Of a stretch of 38,524 bases of DNA, positions 1-7,930 are shown one piece after another; position 1 is the first letter of the stretch; every line of letters begins with the position of its first letter. The stretch comes from Alphaproteobacteria bacterium (GTDB lineage: Bacteria; Pseudomonadota; Alphaproteobacteria; UBA8366; GCA-2717185), in assembly GCA_021774435.1 (NCBI GenBank), contig JAJFJB010000311.1, positions 1 through 38,524 on the forward strand, given 5' to 3'. The notes under the pieces are model-generated. The model worked only from the letters and a program-made list of their open reading frames with translations, made no database searches and had not been told where the DNA came from. The position numbers and the translations under genes are program-made.

Positions 1-111
1 GAGTTCCCCTACAGTCTGCGGAGAATTATCGACAGGATTCAGCGGCACAACCTCGGCCTCGCCAAATGTCGACGCCACTGATTGGATTTTCTTTTTTAAC
101 CCTCTCGCCAT
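1..111 (-). CDS. Possible N-terminus of a minus-strand gene running off the window edge
   Basis: An ATG at 111-109 opens a frame that stays open for 37 codons to the window edge. It begins MARGLKKKIQSV and has reasonable codon use. It lies downstream of lysC on the same strand but about 320 bases away, so it would need its own promoter. I see no strong ribosome binding site and recognise no family. A competing reading on the plus strand (frame 1, ending TGA at 79-81) also looks protein-like, so the strand is not settled. The call is tentative. Confidence 0.3.
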   Translation of the reverse strand, partial: MARGLKKKIQSVASTFGEAEVVPLNPVDNSPQTVGEL

Positions 112-431
112 CGTGTGCGCTATCCACGTCAAACGAACGAAATTACAGCGGTCAGAAAATCGCCTTCCGATGCCCCAATGCTAGTTCGTCTGAAATCACG
201 CTAAGATTACAATTTTGTTTTCTAGGTGACAGAGAAGCCAGCAAACTGAAATTAAACATAATTGGTTAATATACTATAAAGACGGCGTTGTAGTGGCAAC
301 AATAAATACTGGACTACACAAGTCGTCAATCAAGCAACGTATCTGGAAGTAATAATTTTTGTTTGGGGCGAAACAAAGCTGCTGCAGTATTTATTCAGGT
401 TGTCCGTTGCACAGCTCAAATCAACAAATGT
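112..431. other. AT-rich non-coding stretch downstream of lysC
   Basis: About 320 bases with clearly lower GC than the rest of the window, many in-frame stops on both strands and no tRNA-like or terminator-like structure that I can see. A plus-strand open frame at 66-269 has no family resemblance and looks like chance. The stretch probably holds the promoter of the gene that leaves the window on the left. Confidence 0.5.
273..299 (-). promoter_or_regulatory. Weak promoter candidate for the left-edge gene
   Basis: On the minus strand TTGCCA (299-294) and TATAGT (278-273) each match the sigma-70 hexamers at five of six positions, but the spacer is only 15 nt, shorter than the usual 17. It points towards the possible gene starting at 111. 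Confidence 0.2.
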
Positions 432-1652
432 TCAGTCCGCATCCAAACCATAAGCTGTATGAAGAGCCCGTAAAGCGAGTTCCGTGTATTCTTCGGCAAT
501 CAACACGCTTATCTTGATCTCGGATGTCGATATCACCTGAATGTTGATCCCCTTTTCCGCAAAAGCCTGGAACATCTGCTTTGCAACACCTGCATGTGAT
601 CGCATACCAACACCGATCACCGAGACTTTTACAACGTTCGGATCCGTGCTCAAGGATTCGAAATTGATCGTCTCGCGGACATCTTCCAGAACTTTAATGG
701 CGCGATCGAAATCCGATTTGCCGACGGTAAACGTCATATCCGTTCGTTTGCCATCGTCCGAAACGTTCTGCACGATCATATCGACATTCACGCTGGCGTC
801 GGCCAAAGGACCGAATATGCCTGCCGCAACGCCCGGCTGATCGGCGACACTAAGCAGTGTGATCTTAGCTTCGTCCCGGCTGTACGCGATTCCGCTAACG
901 ACTTGCTGTTCCACGATTTCATCCTCATCAACGACGAGAGTCCCCGGCAGGTCCTCGAAAGTGGACCGGACTTGCAATCGGACGCCTCGGTTCATTGCCA
1001 GCTCAACAGCGCGGGTCTGTAGGACTTTCGCCCCTTGCGACGCCATTTCGAGCATTTCTTCGTATGTGATTTTTTCCAGTTTTTGCGCTTTCGAAACGAT
1101 ACGCGGATCGGTCGTGTACACGCCATCCACGTCGGTGTAGATATCGCATCGATCCGCGTTGAGCGCCGCCGCCAACGCAACAGCCGAGGTATCCGAACCG
1201 CCTCGGCCGAGCGATGTTATTCGTCCCTGCGGAGACAGCCCCTGGAACCCTGCGACCACGGCAACGACCCGGTCAGAAAACTGCCCAATCATCTTCTCCG
1301 GTTCGATCCCGGTGATCCGTGCCTTGCCGTGCACATCATCAGTATGAACGGGAACCTGCCAGCCGAGCCAAGACCGCGCCGGAACGCCGATATTCTGCAG
1401 CGCGATAGCCATCAAACCGCAAGTAATCTGTTCGCCCGAAGCGACCACGACATCATATTCCCGTGTATCGTGTAGCCGGCTGATCTCATTGACCTTGCCG
1501 ACAAGTTCGTTGGTAACGCCGGACATCGCCGACAGCACGACCGCGACTTCGCTGCCACGGTCATATTCCGCTTTGACGATGCCTGCGACATGCCGTATGC
1601 GGTCTAGGTCGCCAACCGAAGTACCGCCGAATTTCTGTACAATGCGCGCCAT
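432..1652 (-). CDS. lysC: Aspartate kinase
   Basis: Phosphorylates L-aspartate in the cytoplasm, the committing step to lysine/diaminopimelate, threonine, methionine and isoleucine. The 406 residues match the usual length of the monofunctional class. The N-terminal amino-acid-kinase domain opens with KFGGTS at residues 7-12, has a Gly/Ser-rich nucleotide loop (SLGRGGSDTS, about 147-156) and the VDGVYTTDPR segment typical of aspartokinases. The last ~140 residues hold two ACT regulatory domains (VADQPGVAAGIFG; VIGVGMRSHAGVA), so allosteric inhibition by lysine and/or threonine is expected. The ATG at 1652 places the kinase motif at the normal distance. It is divergent from ubiG across 120 bases. 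An internal start yielding a separate ACT-only beta subunit, known for some lysC genes, cannot be judged. Confidence 0.96.
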   Translation of the reverse strand: MARIVQKFGGTSVGDLDRIRHVAGIVKAEYDRGSEVAVVLSAMSGVTNELVGKVNEISRLHDTREYDVVVASGEQITCGLMAIALQNIGVPARSWLGWQVPVHTDDVHGKARITGIEPEKMIGQFSDRVVAVVAGFQGLSPQGRITSLGRGGSDTSAVALAAALNADRCDIYTDVDGVYTTDPRIVSKAQKLEKITYEEMLEMASQGAKVLQTRAVELAMNRGVRLQVRSTFEDLPGTLVVDEDEIVEQQVVSGIAYSRDEAKITLLSVADQPGVAAGIFGPLADASVNVDMIVQNVSDDGKRTDMTFTVGKSDFDRAIKVLEDVRETINFESLSTDPNVVKVSVIGVGMRSHAGVAKQMFQAFAEKGINIQVISTSEIKISVLIAEEYTELALRALHTAYGLDAD

Positions 1653-1772
1653 AAAAAAGGTCCAATTTTAGGCCGATAACACCGGTTGCCCCGGCGCGGC
1701 GGCGTATCCATACTCGCATGGAATATCAGGCGCAAGAGCGCCCTCACTGGGTTAAGGTCCTTGGAAGCCAAG

Positions 1773-2531
1773 ATGACGGTCAACCATAGTGCACGAACCA
1801 ATTCGGTAGACGACGCCGAAGTCGCCAAATTCGCGGCGCTCGCGGAGAGTTGGTGGGATACGGAAGGCCCGTTCCGACCCCTGCATCAGCTTAATCCTGT
1901 ACGCTTGCGATATATTCGCGATCACGTGGCCGCCCATTTCAGCCGCGATCCCGCTGCCAAAAAACCTCTGGACGGCATCCGTATTCTGGATATCGGGTGC
2001 GGTGGCGGCCTCCTTGCCGAGCCGCTTACTCGCCTTGGTGCGTCCGTCGTTGGTATCGATGCAACGGAACGAAATACTCATGTGGCGGCGTTACACGCCG
2101 CACAAAGCGGGTTATCAATCGATTACCGTTGCACCACCGCGGAGGACCTTCTTGCCCACGGCGAGCGCTTCGACGTGGTGCTGAACATGGAAGTTGTCGA
2201 ACATGTCGCGGATGTTGGCGAATTTCTGCGCGCATCCGGTGACCTGGTTCGAGATGGGGGACTGATGATTGCGGCGACACTCAATCGCACCCTGAAATCT
2301 TACGCCATGGCGATCGTCGGCGCGGAATATGTGCTGCGTTGGTTGCCCAGAGGAACGCATGACTGGCAGCGCTTCGTCAGACCTTCAGAATTGGCGGAAG
2401 GCCTTCGGGCGGCCGGTATGCACATCGAAGAATTTACGGGTGTGGTGTTCAATCCGCTAAACGGACACTGGTCGCTCAATCCACGCGATCTCGACGTCAA
2501 CTATTTGGCCCTGGCGACGAAGAAAACCTAG
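1773..2531 (+). CDS. ubiG: Ubiquinone biosynthesis O-methyltransferase UbiG
   Basis: SAM-dependent O-methyltransferase acting at two steps of ubiquinone biosynthesis (the polyprenyl-catechol and the final demethylubiquinol methylation). The 252 residues are normal for UbiG. The conserved N-terminus (FAALAESWWDTEGPFRPLHQ, 20-39), SAM motif I (DIGCGGG, 73-79), the acidic residue ending strand 2 (GIDAT) and the C-terminal FNPLNGHWSLNPRDLDVNYL-type block are all family hallmarks. The frame is open upstream to 1686, but the ATG at 1773 is preferred because homology begins right after it and GGA lies at a suitable distance. Divergent from lysC, convergent with the DUF1178 gene. Confidence 0.95.
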   Translation: MTVNHSARTNSVDDAEVAKFAALAESWWDTEGPFRPLHQLNPVRLRYIRDHVAAHFSRDPAAKKPLDGIRILDIGCGGGLLAEPLTRLGASVVGIDATERNTHVAALHAAQSGLSIDYRCTTAEDLLAHGERFDVVLNMEVVEHVADVGEFLRASGDLVRDGGLMIAATLNRTLKSYAMAIVGAEYVLRWLPRGTHDWQRFVRPSELAEGLRAAGMHIEEFTGVVFNPLNGHWSLNPRDLDVNYLALATKKT

Positions 2532-2540
2532 GCAGAAGGC

Positions 2541-2975
2541 TCAACTGTCGGAGCGCTGTGCCCAAGGGATACGGCCAAACTCAACCCCCTCTTCGGTCAA
2601 TTCCTTAGCGTCCTCTTCCGTCGCTTCGCCATAGATATTGCGATGGTCAGCTTCGCCATAGTGAATCTTGCGGGCCTCTTCCGGAAATTCGGTGCCGACA
2701 TAGTCGCAATTTTCTTCCACTGTCTCGCGAATTTTAACCAACATCGATTGCATTACTTCAGGTGTAAGCTGATCGGCACTATCACCGCCGCCGCGGGTCG
2801 TAATGTTACCGCCCTTGGCAACGCTCGGCGCCATGATCGACTTTTCGATTTTTTTGCTGCCGCACGAAGGACATGCCACAGCCTTCTTAGCTATTTGCTC
2901 TTCATAAGCTGTGCTGTTTTGAAACCACGCCTCAAAAACATGATCTTTTGCACAACGTAGATTGTAAGAAATCAT
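2541..2975 (-). CDS. DUF1178 family protein (small zinc-ribbon-like)
   Basis: A 144-residue cytoplasmic protein of unknown function. It begins MISYNLRCAKDH, typical of DUF1178, with Cys8 and a CPSC pair at 35-38 that suggests a metal-binding ribbon, followed by a Gly-rich linker and an acidic C-terminal half ending in GRIPWAQRSDS. In many alphaproteobacteria this gene follows a nitrilase-family gene and grxC; here the nitrilase lies 1.1 kb upstream on the same strand, separated by two plus-strand genes. Its 3' end converges on ubiG with only 9 bases between stops. The family assignment is firm; the role is not known to me. Confidence 0.88.
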   Translation of the reverse strand: MISYNLRCAKDHVFEAWFQNSTAYEEQIAKKAVACPSCGSKKIEKSIMAPSVAKGGNITTRGGGDSADQLTPEVMQSMLVKIRETVEENCDYVGTEFPEEARKIHYGEADHRNIYGEATEEDAKELTEEGVEFGRIPWAQRSDS

Positions 2976-3069
2976 ACCGATGCGTACCGTATGACGTTGT
3001 CGAAATTGGTGATCGCCTAAAAGATGGCGACTAAACCACTGCCCTGCAAGGATTAAAATTTCTTAAACT

Positions 3070-3609
3070 ATGCCAGCTCCCGAAAATCACAATGCGATAA
3101 CCAGTCCTTCCGACTGGATAACCCGTTTCAAGGATCATATTGCGCCAACAGATACCGTCCTCGATCTGGCATGTGGCGGAGGCCGGCACGGACGAATATT
3201 TCTCACGGTAGGCTGTGCGGTAACATTTGTAGATAAGAACATAGAAGGGCTTGCTGACCTTCCCACCGGGCCGTTAACGGAAATTATCGAATCGGATTTG
3301 GAGGGGGATGTTCCGTGGCCACTCGCAGATCGCACGTTCGATGGCGTCATCGTTACGAATTATCTTTGGCGGCCCATCTTGCCGAGCATCACCGCATCCG
3401 TCGCGCCCAGCGGGATCCTCCTCTACGAAACCTTCGCAGAAGGCAATGAAGCCTTCGGCCGGCCTCGGAATCCAAACTTTATTTTGCGCACGGGAGAATT
3501 GCTTGATGTCGTGCGCGGGCAGTTGGACGTCATTGCTTACGAACAGCGCACCCTTCAGGAGCCAAGCCCGCGTGTCGTCCAGCGGCTCGCGGCACGGAGG
3601 CCATTGTGA
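3070..3609 (+). CDS. Small class I SAM-dependent methyltransferase
   Basis: 179 residues with a Rossmann methyltransferase core: motif I VLDLACGGGRHG (30-41), an acidic end of strand 2 (FVDKN, 53-57), ESDLEG at the adenine-binding position (about 77-82) and FDGVIVTNYLWRPIL as motif IV. It is shorter than typical substrate-specific methyltransferases and resembles the TehB-like/UbiE-like group, but the substrate cannot be read from sequence. Its stop overlaps the GTG start of the next gene by four bases, so the two are translationally coupled. The pair sits on the opposite strand to the flanking DUF1178 and nitrilase genes, as if inserted between them. Confidence 0.82.
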   Translation: MPAPENHNAITSPSDWITRFKDHIAPTDTVLDLACGGGRHGRIFLTVGCAVTFVDKNIEGLADLPTGPLTEIIESDLEGDVPWPLADRTFDGVIVTNYLWRPILPSITASVAPSGILLYETFAEGNEAFGRPRNPNFILRTGELLDVVRGQLDVIAYEQRTLQEPSPRVVQRLAARRPL

Positions 3610-4046
3610 GCCAGGAAGTCGAAAACGGCAGCATCGTTGCCAGCGACGATCCCGACCGTATTGATTTGGCCGCGCTGCATACCTTTCTGGAGAAATCCTA
3701 CTGGGCGCAGGACATCCCCTTTTCTGTCGTCGAGGATGCTATCCGCAATTCACTCGTCATCGGCCTCTATGATAACGACAACATGATCGGCTTCGCCCGG
3801 GCGGTTACCGACTATGCAACCTTCGCCTATGTCGGCGATGTCTATGTGCTGGAAGAATGGCGCGGCCGCGGGCTCGGAATTTGGGTAACCCGGTGCCTGA
3901 TCGAACACCCCCGCATGCAGGGTCTAAGACGTTGGCTCCTGGCAACGAAAGACGCGCATGGTGTCTACGCCAAACTCGGTTTCAAGCCACTTGCCGACCC
4001 CTCGTCGCTCATGACGATCCACGATCCCGACATCTACAAACGCTAG
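3606..4046 (+). CDS. GNAT family N-acetyltransferase
   Basis: 146 residues. The acetyl-CoA binding motif A is VYVLEEWRGRGLGIWV (79-94), with the R-G-R-G-L-G pyrophosphate loop, followed by a YAKLGF (121-126) segment typical of the GNAT C-terminal strand. Such proteins acetylate small molecules or protein N-termini; the substrate is unknown. The GTG start at 3606 is chosen because it overlaps the upstream TGA (GTGA), a common coupling arrangement, and gives the expected domain length. Convergent with the nitrilase gene, 7 bases apart. Confidence 0.85.
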   Translation: MSQEVENGSIVASDDPDRIDLAALHTFLEKSYWAQDIPFSVVEDAIRNSLVIGLYDNDNMIGFARAVTDYATFAYVGDVYVLEEWRGRGLGIWVTRCLIEHPRMQGLRRWLLATKDAHGVYAKLGFKPLADPSSLMTIHDPDIYKR

Positions 4047-4053
4047 GCGTTCG

Positions 4054-4899
4054 CTACTCGCCGGCCAGCCGGAGCGTTTCCGGTAGCGCAAATTTTCGAT
4101 CATGTTGCAGCGCCGGCACCATGTCTCGCGCCTCTTCGATCTTGGACAAATCGAGATCGGCAACGATAACGCCCGGCGTTTCTCCTGCTTCCGCAAGAAC
4201 TTCGCCCCACGGGGATATGATCAGCGAATGACCATAGGTCAACCGACCACATTCGTGTTCGCCGCATTGCGCCGGCGCGATGACAAAGCAACCCGTTTCA
4301 ATTGCGCGGGCGCGCAACAGCGTATGCCAATGCGCCTTGCCTGTCGGCCGTGTGAACGCCGAGGGTACGGTGAGAATTCGGGCACCCGCTTGCGCCAAGG
4401 CTCGGTAAAGAGAAGCAAACCGCATATCATAGCAAATCGTTATGCCGACCGGCCCCCACGGGGTTGGGGCAACGACAGCTTGCTCGCCCGGGCGGAATTT
4501 ATTCGACTCCCGGTAACTTTCGCCGCCCTTGAGGTCGACGTCGAACATATGAATTTTGTCGTACTTTGCCGCAACGCGGCCAGATGAGTCGATCAGGAAA
4601 CTGCGATTGGCCAGCCGCGGGTCGTCTTCGAGTTTAACGACCAGGGAACCGGCAAGCAGCCAGATGTTTAGTTCTGCAGCGAGTTCACGGTATGCCGCAA
4701 GTGCGGGTTCCGATGCTTCGGGCCGCGCTTTGCCGGCCGCTTGGCCGAGCCGGGTCTCGCAGAGATTAACCACTTCCGGCATGGTGACGAATTCCGCGCC
4801 CTGCGCGTGCGCTTCACGGATCAGTTCGCTAGACGCCTTAATGTTCGGCGCGATCTCGGCGGCCGACGTAACTTGAACGCAGGCGGCCCGCAAAATCAT
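4054..4899 (-). CDS. Carbon-nitrogen hydrolase, Nit1/Nit2-like (probable deaminated-glutathione amidase type)
   Basis: 281-residue nitrilase-superfamily amidase. The catalytic triad is visible: Glu42 (PEVVN), Lys115 (KYDKIHMFDVDL) and Cys156 (GITICYDMRF). The KIHMFD segment and overall length match the Nit1/Nit2 branch, whose members repair side products such as deaminated glutathione or hydrolyse omega-amides. Adjacency to a glutaredoxin gene fits a glutathione-related role, but that is inference. The ATG at 4899 overlaps the grxC stop by four bases, so the gene is the second cistron of a grxC-nit operon. Confidence 0.92.
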   Translation of the reverse strand: MILRAACVQVTSAAEIAPNIKASSELIREAHAQGAEFVTMPEVVNLCETRLGQAAGKARPEASEPALAAYRELAAELNIWLLAGSLVVKLEDDPRLANRSFLIDSSGRVAAKYDKIHMFDVDLKGGESYRESNKFRPGEQAVVAPTPWGPVGITICYDMRFASLYRALAQAGARILTVPSAFTRPTGKAHWHTLLRARAIETGCFVIAPAQCGEHECGRLTYGHSLIISPWGEVLAEAGETPGVIVADLDLSKIEEARDMVPALQHDRKFALPETLRLAGE

Positions 4900-5159
4900 G
4901 AATCGCTTTCAAGCATCGGATCGAGTTTCCCGGCCGACTCGAGCGCGAAGAGTTCGTCGCAACCGCCAACATGCTCACCATCGATAAAGATTTGCGGCAC
5001 GCTGGTGCGGCCATCGGCACGCTCCATCATTTCCGCTTTGCGGACGCGATCCATCATGACATCGATATCTTCGAATTCAGCGTTTTTGCTTTGCAACAGG
5101 CTCTTCGCCCGGTGACAGAAGCCGCAGAACGGGCTGGAGTAAATTTCGATTTTAGCCAT
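4896..5159 (-). CDS. grxC: Glutaredoxin 3
   Basis: An 87-residue dithiol glutaredoxin that reduces protein disulfides and glutathione mixed disulfides. Redox motif CGFC at 12-15, cis-proline in TSVPQ (Pro55), and the GGCD glutathione-binding turn at 65-68 are all present. The frame is open further upstream, but the ATG at 5159 puts the fold at its usual start and is preceded by GAGGGTG at ribosome-binding distance. It is first in an operon with the nitrilase-family gene (ATGA overlap). This normal Cys-type glutaredoxin is a useful contrast to the TGA-containing glutaredoxin-like gene at 30536-31300. Confidence 0.94.
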   Translation of the reverse strand: MAKIEIYSSPFCGFCHRAKSLLQSKNAEFEDIDVMMDRVRKAEMMERADGRTSVPQIFIDGEHVGGCDELFALESAGKLDPMLESDS

Positions 5160-5487
5160 CTTCACCCTCAATTCGCACGATGTCCAAGTTGCTAGATACT
5201 TAGTCGCAATCGCGGAAAGTTCCACAAAAAATCGATGTATTAATGGCGATTCCACGACCGCACCGCAACCCGGTCATCGAAAATCTGGCAAAACGGCTTG
5301 CCTCTAAACGAACCGGATGCCTAGTATTTTTGCCAGACGGCGGCGATGCAAAACGGCCCTGAATGGTGCGAGGTTACTTGATTTCGCCAGTTTCCACAGA
5401 TTGGGTCGCTGAGCTTGCAGGCGCTGCGGACAACAGCGAGTGACAAGTTTGGTGGCCGTTGAAGGCCGCCAATAAGGAGGAAGGTTA
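5160..5487. other. Intergenic region before the acyl-CoA dehydrogenase block, with a hairpin at 5450-5471
   Basis: 328 bases between grxC (-) and the first acyl-CoA dehydrogenase (+), with no convincing gene. It ends in a hairpin: TGGTGGCC (5450-5457), a 6-nt loop, and GGCCGCCA (5464-5471), pairing at all eight positions with one G-U. Directly after it comes an unusually strong ribosome binding site, AAGGAGGAAGG (5474-5484), and the ATG at 5488. The hairpin could influence translation of the operon; I cannot identify a ligand or a regulator. Confidence 0.45.
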
Positions 5488-6618
5488 ATGAAGTTCAGCT
5501 TCTCGGACGAACAGGAAGAATTCCGCGTGTTTCTGCGGCGGTTCCTGGAAGACAAATCCCCGACAACCGAAGTCAGGCGATTGATGGAAACCGACGAAGG
5601 ATACGACGAGGCGGTCTGGAAACAACTGAGCACCGATCTCGGCCTTCCCGCGGTTCATGTTCCCGAGGAGTATGGCGGCCAGGGCTTCGGCTTCGGTGAA
5701 CTTGGCATTGTTCTGGAAGAAATGGGAAGGGCACTGCTCTGCGCGCCCTACTTCTCCTCCGCCGTACTGGCGACAACCGCGATTCTGAACGCCGCGACGG
5801 AAGAGCAGAAGCGGGCATTACTGCCGCCTCTCGCTGCCGGCGAACAGCGCGCGGCACTCGCCTTCACTGAAGAAAACGGGCTTTGGGACAGCAGCGGTGT
5901 CGAGCTGACCGCCACAGCATCCAATGGCGGGCACCGCCTGGACGGTGTGAAGAGTTACGTCCTCGACGGCCACACAGCGGACATGATTGTGGTTCTCGCA
6001 CGCGCACCCGGGACGAGCGGGGACGATGGCCTGTCCCTGTTCACGGTATCCGCCGATGCCGACGGTCTATCCCGACGCCTGCTGAAAACGGCGGATCCGA
6101 CGCGCAAGCAAGCAAGGCTTGAATTCAAGTCCGTTCAGGCTGAACTGCTCGGCGAAGAAGGCGCCGCCGCCGCACCGATGGCCCTGACCCTCGACCAGGC
6201 CGCCATCTGCCTTGCCAATGAAATGGTCGGTGGTGCCGAGAAACTGCGTGAATCCGCGCTTGAATATTCGCTATTGCGGGTGCAATTCGGCCGGGAGATC
6301 GGTTCCTTCCAGACGATGAAGCACAGATTCGCGGACATGCTGCTCGAGGTCGAACTTGCCAAGGCTGCCGCCTATTACGCAGCCGCCGCCGCCGCGGAGG
6401 ACGATGACGACCTGCCGGCTATTGCTTCGCTGGCGAAAGCCGGTGCATCCGACGCCTATATGCAAGCTGCCATCAAGACTGTGCAGACCCATGGCGGTAT
6501 CGGCTTTACCTGGGACAACGACACGCATCTTTGGTTCAAACGCGCGAAGAGTTCGGAAGTCTTTCTGGGCGACCCGAGCTATCACCGCGAGCAGCTCATG
6601 CAGCGCTGGGACGTTTGA
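5488..6618 (+). CDS. Acyl-CoA dehydrogenase, likely alpha/small subunit of a two-subunit enzyme
   Basis: 376-residue member of the acyl-CoA dehydrogenase flavoprotein family, which introduces the alpha-beta double bond into acyl-CoA esters and passes electrons to ETF. The helical N-domain (FSFSDEQEEFRVFLRRFLED), a mid beta-domain with ALAFTEENG, and the C-terminal helical domain with FGREIGSFQTMKHRFADML and THGGIGFTWDNDTHLWFKRA are recognisable. The next gene encodes a second, divergent dehydrogenase 17 bases downstream. Such unlike pairs are known to form heteromeric enzymes in bacterial steroid and aromatic side-chain catabolism. Ala-rich stretches around 290-300 look like a surface helix. 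Substrate unknown. Confidence 0.9.
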   Translation: MKFSFSDEQEEFRVFLRRFLEDKSPTTEVRRLMETDEGYDEAVWKQLSTDLGLPAVHVPEEYGGQGFGFGELGIVLEEMGRALLCAPYFSSAVLATTAILNAATEEQKRALLPPLAAGEQRAALAFTEENGLWDSSGVELTATASNGGHRLDGVKSYVLDGHTADMIVVLARAPGTSGDDGLSLFTVSADADGLSRRLLKTADPTRKQARLEFKSVQAELLGEEGAAAAPMALTLDQAAICLANEMVGGAEKLRESALEYSLLRVQFGREIGSFQTMKHRFADMLLEVELAKAAAYYAAAAAAEDDDDLPAIASLAKAGASDAYMQAAIKTVQTHGGIGFTWDNDTHLWFKRAKSSEVFLGDPSYHREQLMQRWDV

Positions 6619-6635
6619 GTAGAGAGGATATGACA

Positions 6636-7892
6636 ATGGCAGAAATGACTGACGATACCATCCGCGCAGACGCCAGAGCCTGGCTCGAAGCAAACTGGAA
6701 CGCCGATCTCGGCTTGGTCGAATGGCGTACCAAGCTGGTCGAATCCGGCTGGGGGTCGCCGACATGGCCAACGGACTGGTATGGCAAAGGCTTTTCGGAC
6801 GCGCAGGGCCGGATTGTCGAGGAAGAGTTCGAACGCATCGGCGCGGTTTCCGTGGCCCGCACCGGCATCCGCAATCTGGCCGCCGCGACAATTCTGGCGC
6901 ATGGCACGGACCTGCATAAGGAAAAGTTCCTGCGCCGTATTCTGACCGGCGAAGACACCTGGTGTCAGCTGTTCAGCGAACCGGGCAGCGGCTCCGATCT
7001 TGCCGGTGCAACGACGCGGGCGGACAAGAAGGGCAACAAGTGGATCGTCAATGGCCAGAAGGTCTGGACGACGAGTGCACACCACGCGCAGTACGGCCTC
7101 TTGTTGGCCCGCACCGATTGGGATGTGCCGAAGCACAAAGGTCTCAGCTATTTCATTCTCGACATCGAGCAAGCGGGCGTCGAAGTCGTGCCGCTGCGCC
7201 AGATGAATGGCCACGCGTCGTTCAATCAGGTCTTCTTCACCGATGCCGAAATTGAACCGGAATTCCAGGTTTCCGAATTGGGCGACGGTTGGAATGTCGC
7301 TACGACAACCTTGATGCATGAACGCCGCGGTGCGGATGGGCTGCGCCGCTACCAGCAAGCAAGCGACCGGCCGGAACGCTGCTACACAGAAGAAGCGGAA
7401 GAAATCGCGCACCAGCTTGAGCCTTACAAATGGTATCCACAACGGGCTGGACGGGTCGATTTGATCATCGACCGGGCCAAGGAAACGGGTAAGAGCAAGG
7501 ATCCCGCAGTCCGCCAGGAAATTGCCAAGCTGATGATCATGGCCAAGTCAGCGGAATGGACGGCACGGCGCGCCCGGGCAGCCCAGGAACAGGGACGCCC
7601 GCAAGGACCGGAAGGGTCTATCGGCAAGCTCACCGCGAGCAACGTCGCGAAACAGGCGGCCCATGTGCATACGATGATCTCCGGCGCCGACGCCATGTTG
7701 ACGGGCGAAGACAGCCCGATGGATGGTGTCATCGCAGAAATTCTGGTCTCGTTCCCGGCAACGTCGATCGCCGGCGGCACTGACGAAATCCAGCGGAACA
7801 TTATCTCCGAACGGGTTCTGAAGATGCCGAAGGAACCCCGCACCGACACGAACATTCCGTTCCGGGACGTGCCGCGCAACGTCGTTTCCTAG
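6636..7892 (+). CDS. Acyl-CoA dehydrogenase, likely partner subunit
   Basis: 418-residue acyl-CoA dehydrogenase. It carries the FAD/substrate-domain signature WCQLFSEPGSGSDLAGATT, WIVNGQKVWTTSAHHAQYG and the C-terminal GGTDEIQRNIISERVL motif. A segment of about 40 residues (RRYQQASDRPERCY... to RAGRVD) is longer than in simple short-chain dehydrogenases. Start choice: an ATG at 6630 touches the Shine-Dalgarno AGAGAGGA (6621-6628), while the ATG at 6636 leaves a 7-nt spacer and is preferred. The frame also stays open into the upstream gene, but that part is shadow. It forms a presumed operon with the preceding dehydrogenase and the following CoA-transferase. Confidence 0.9.
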   Translation: MAEMTDDTIRADARAWLEANWNADLGLVEWRTKLVESGWGSPTWPTDWYGKGFSDAQGRIVEEEFERIGAVSVARTGIRNLAAATILAHGTDLHKEKFLRRILTGEDTWCQLFSEPGSGSDLAGATTRADKKGNKWIVNGQKVWTTSAHHAQYGLLLARTDWDVPKHKGLSYFILDIEQAGVEVVPLRQMNGHASFNQVFFTDAEIEPEFQVSELGDGWNVATTTLMHERRGADGLRRYQQASDRPERCYTEEAEEIAHQLEPYKWYPQRAGRVDLIIDRAKETGKSKDPAVRQEIAKLMIMAKSAEWTARRARAAQEQGRPQGPEGSIGKLTASNVAKQAAHVHTMISGADAMLTGEDSPMDGVIAEILVSFPATSIAGGTDEIQRNIISERVLKMPKEPRTDTNIPFRDVPRNVVS

Positions 7893-7930
7893 CTATCGAG
7901 CGGAACGCCTAACAAGAAGGACTCGTTATT

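Noticed and set aside
66-269. A 67-codon open frame on the plus strand in the AT-rich left edge
   Set aside because: Composition is Ser/Leu-rich with no motif, no ribosome binding site, and it overlaps the more plausible minus-strand start.
6582-7442. A 286-codon minus-strand open frame opposite the second acyl-CoA dehydrogenase
   Set aside because: It is fully antisense to a gene with clear family motifs; long antisense frames are common in GC-rich coding DNA.
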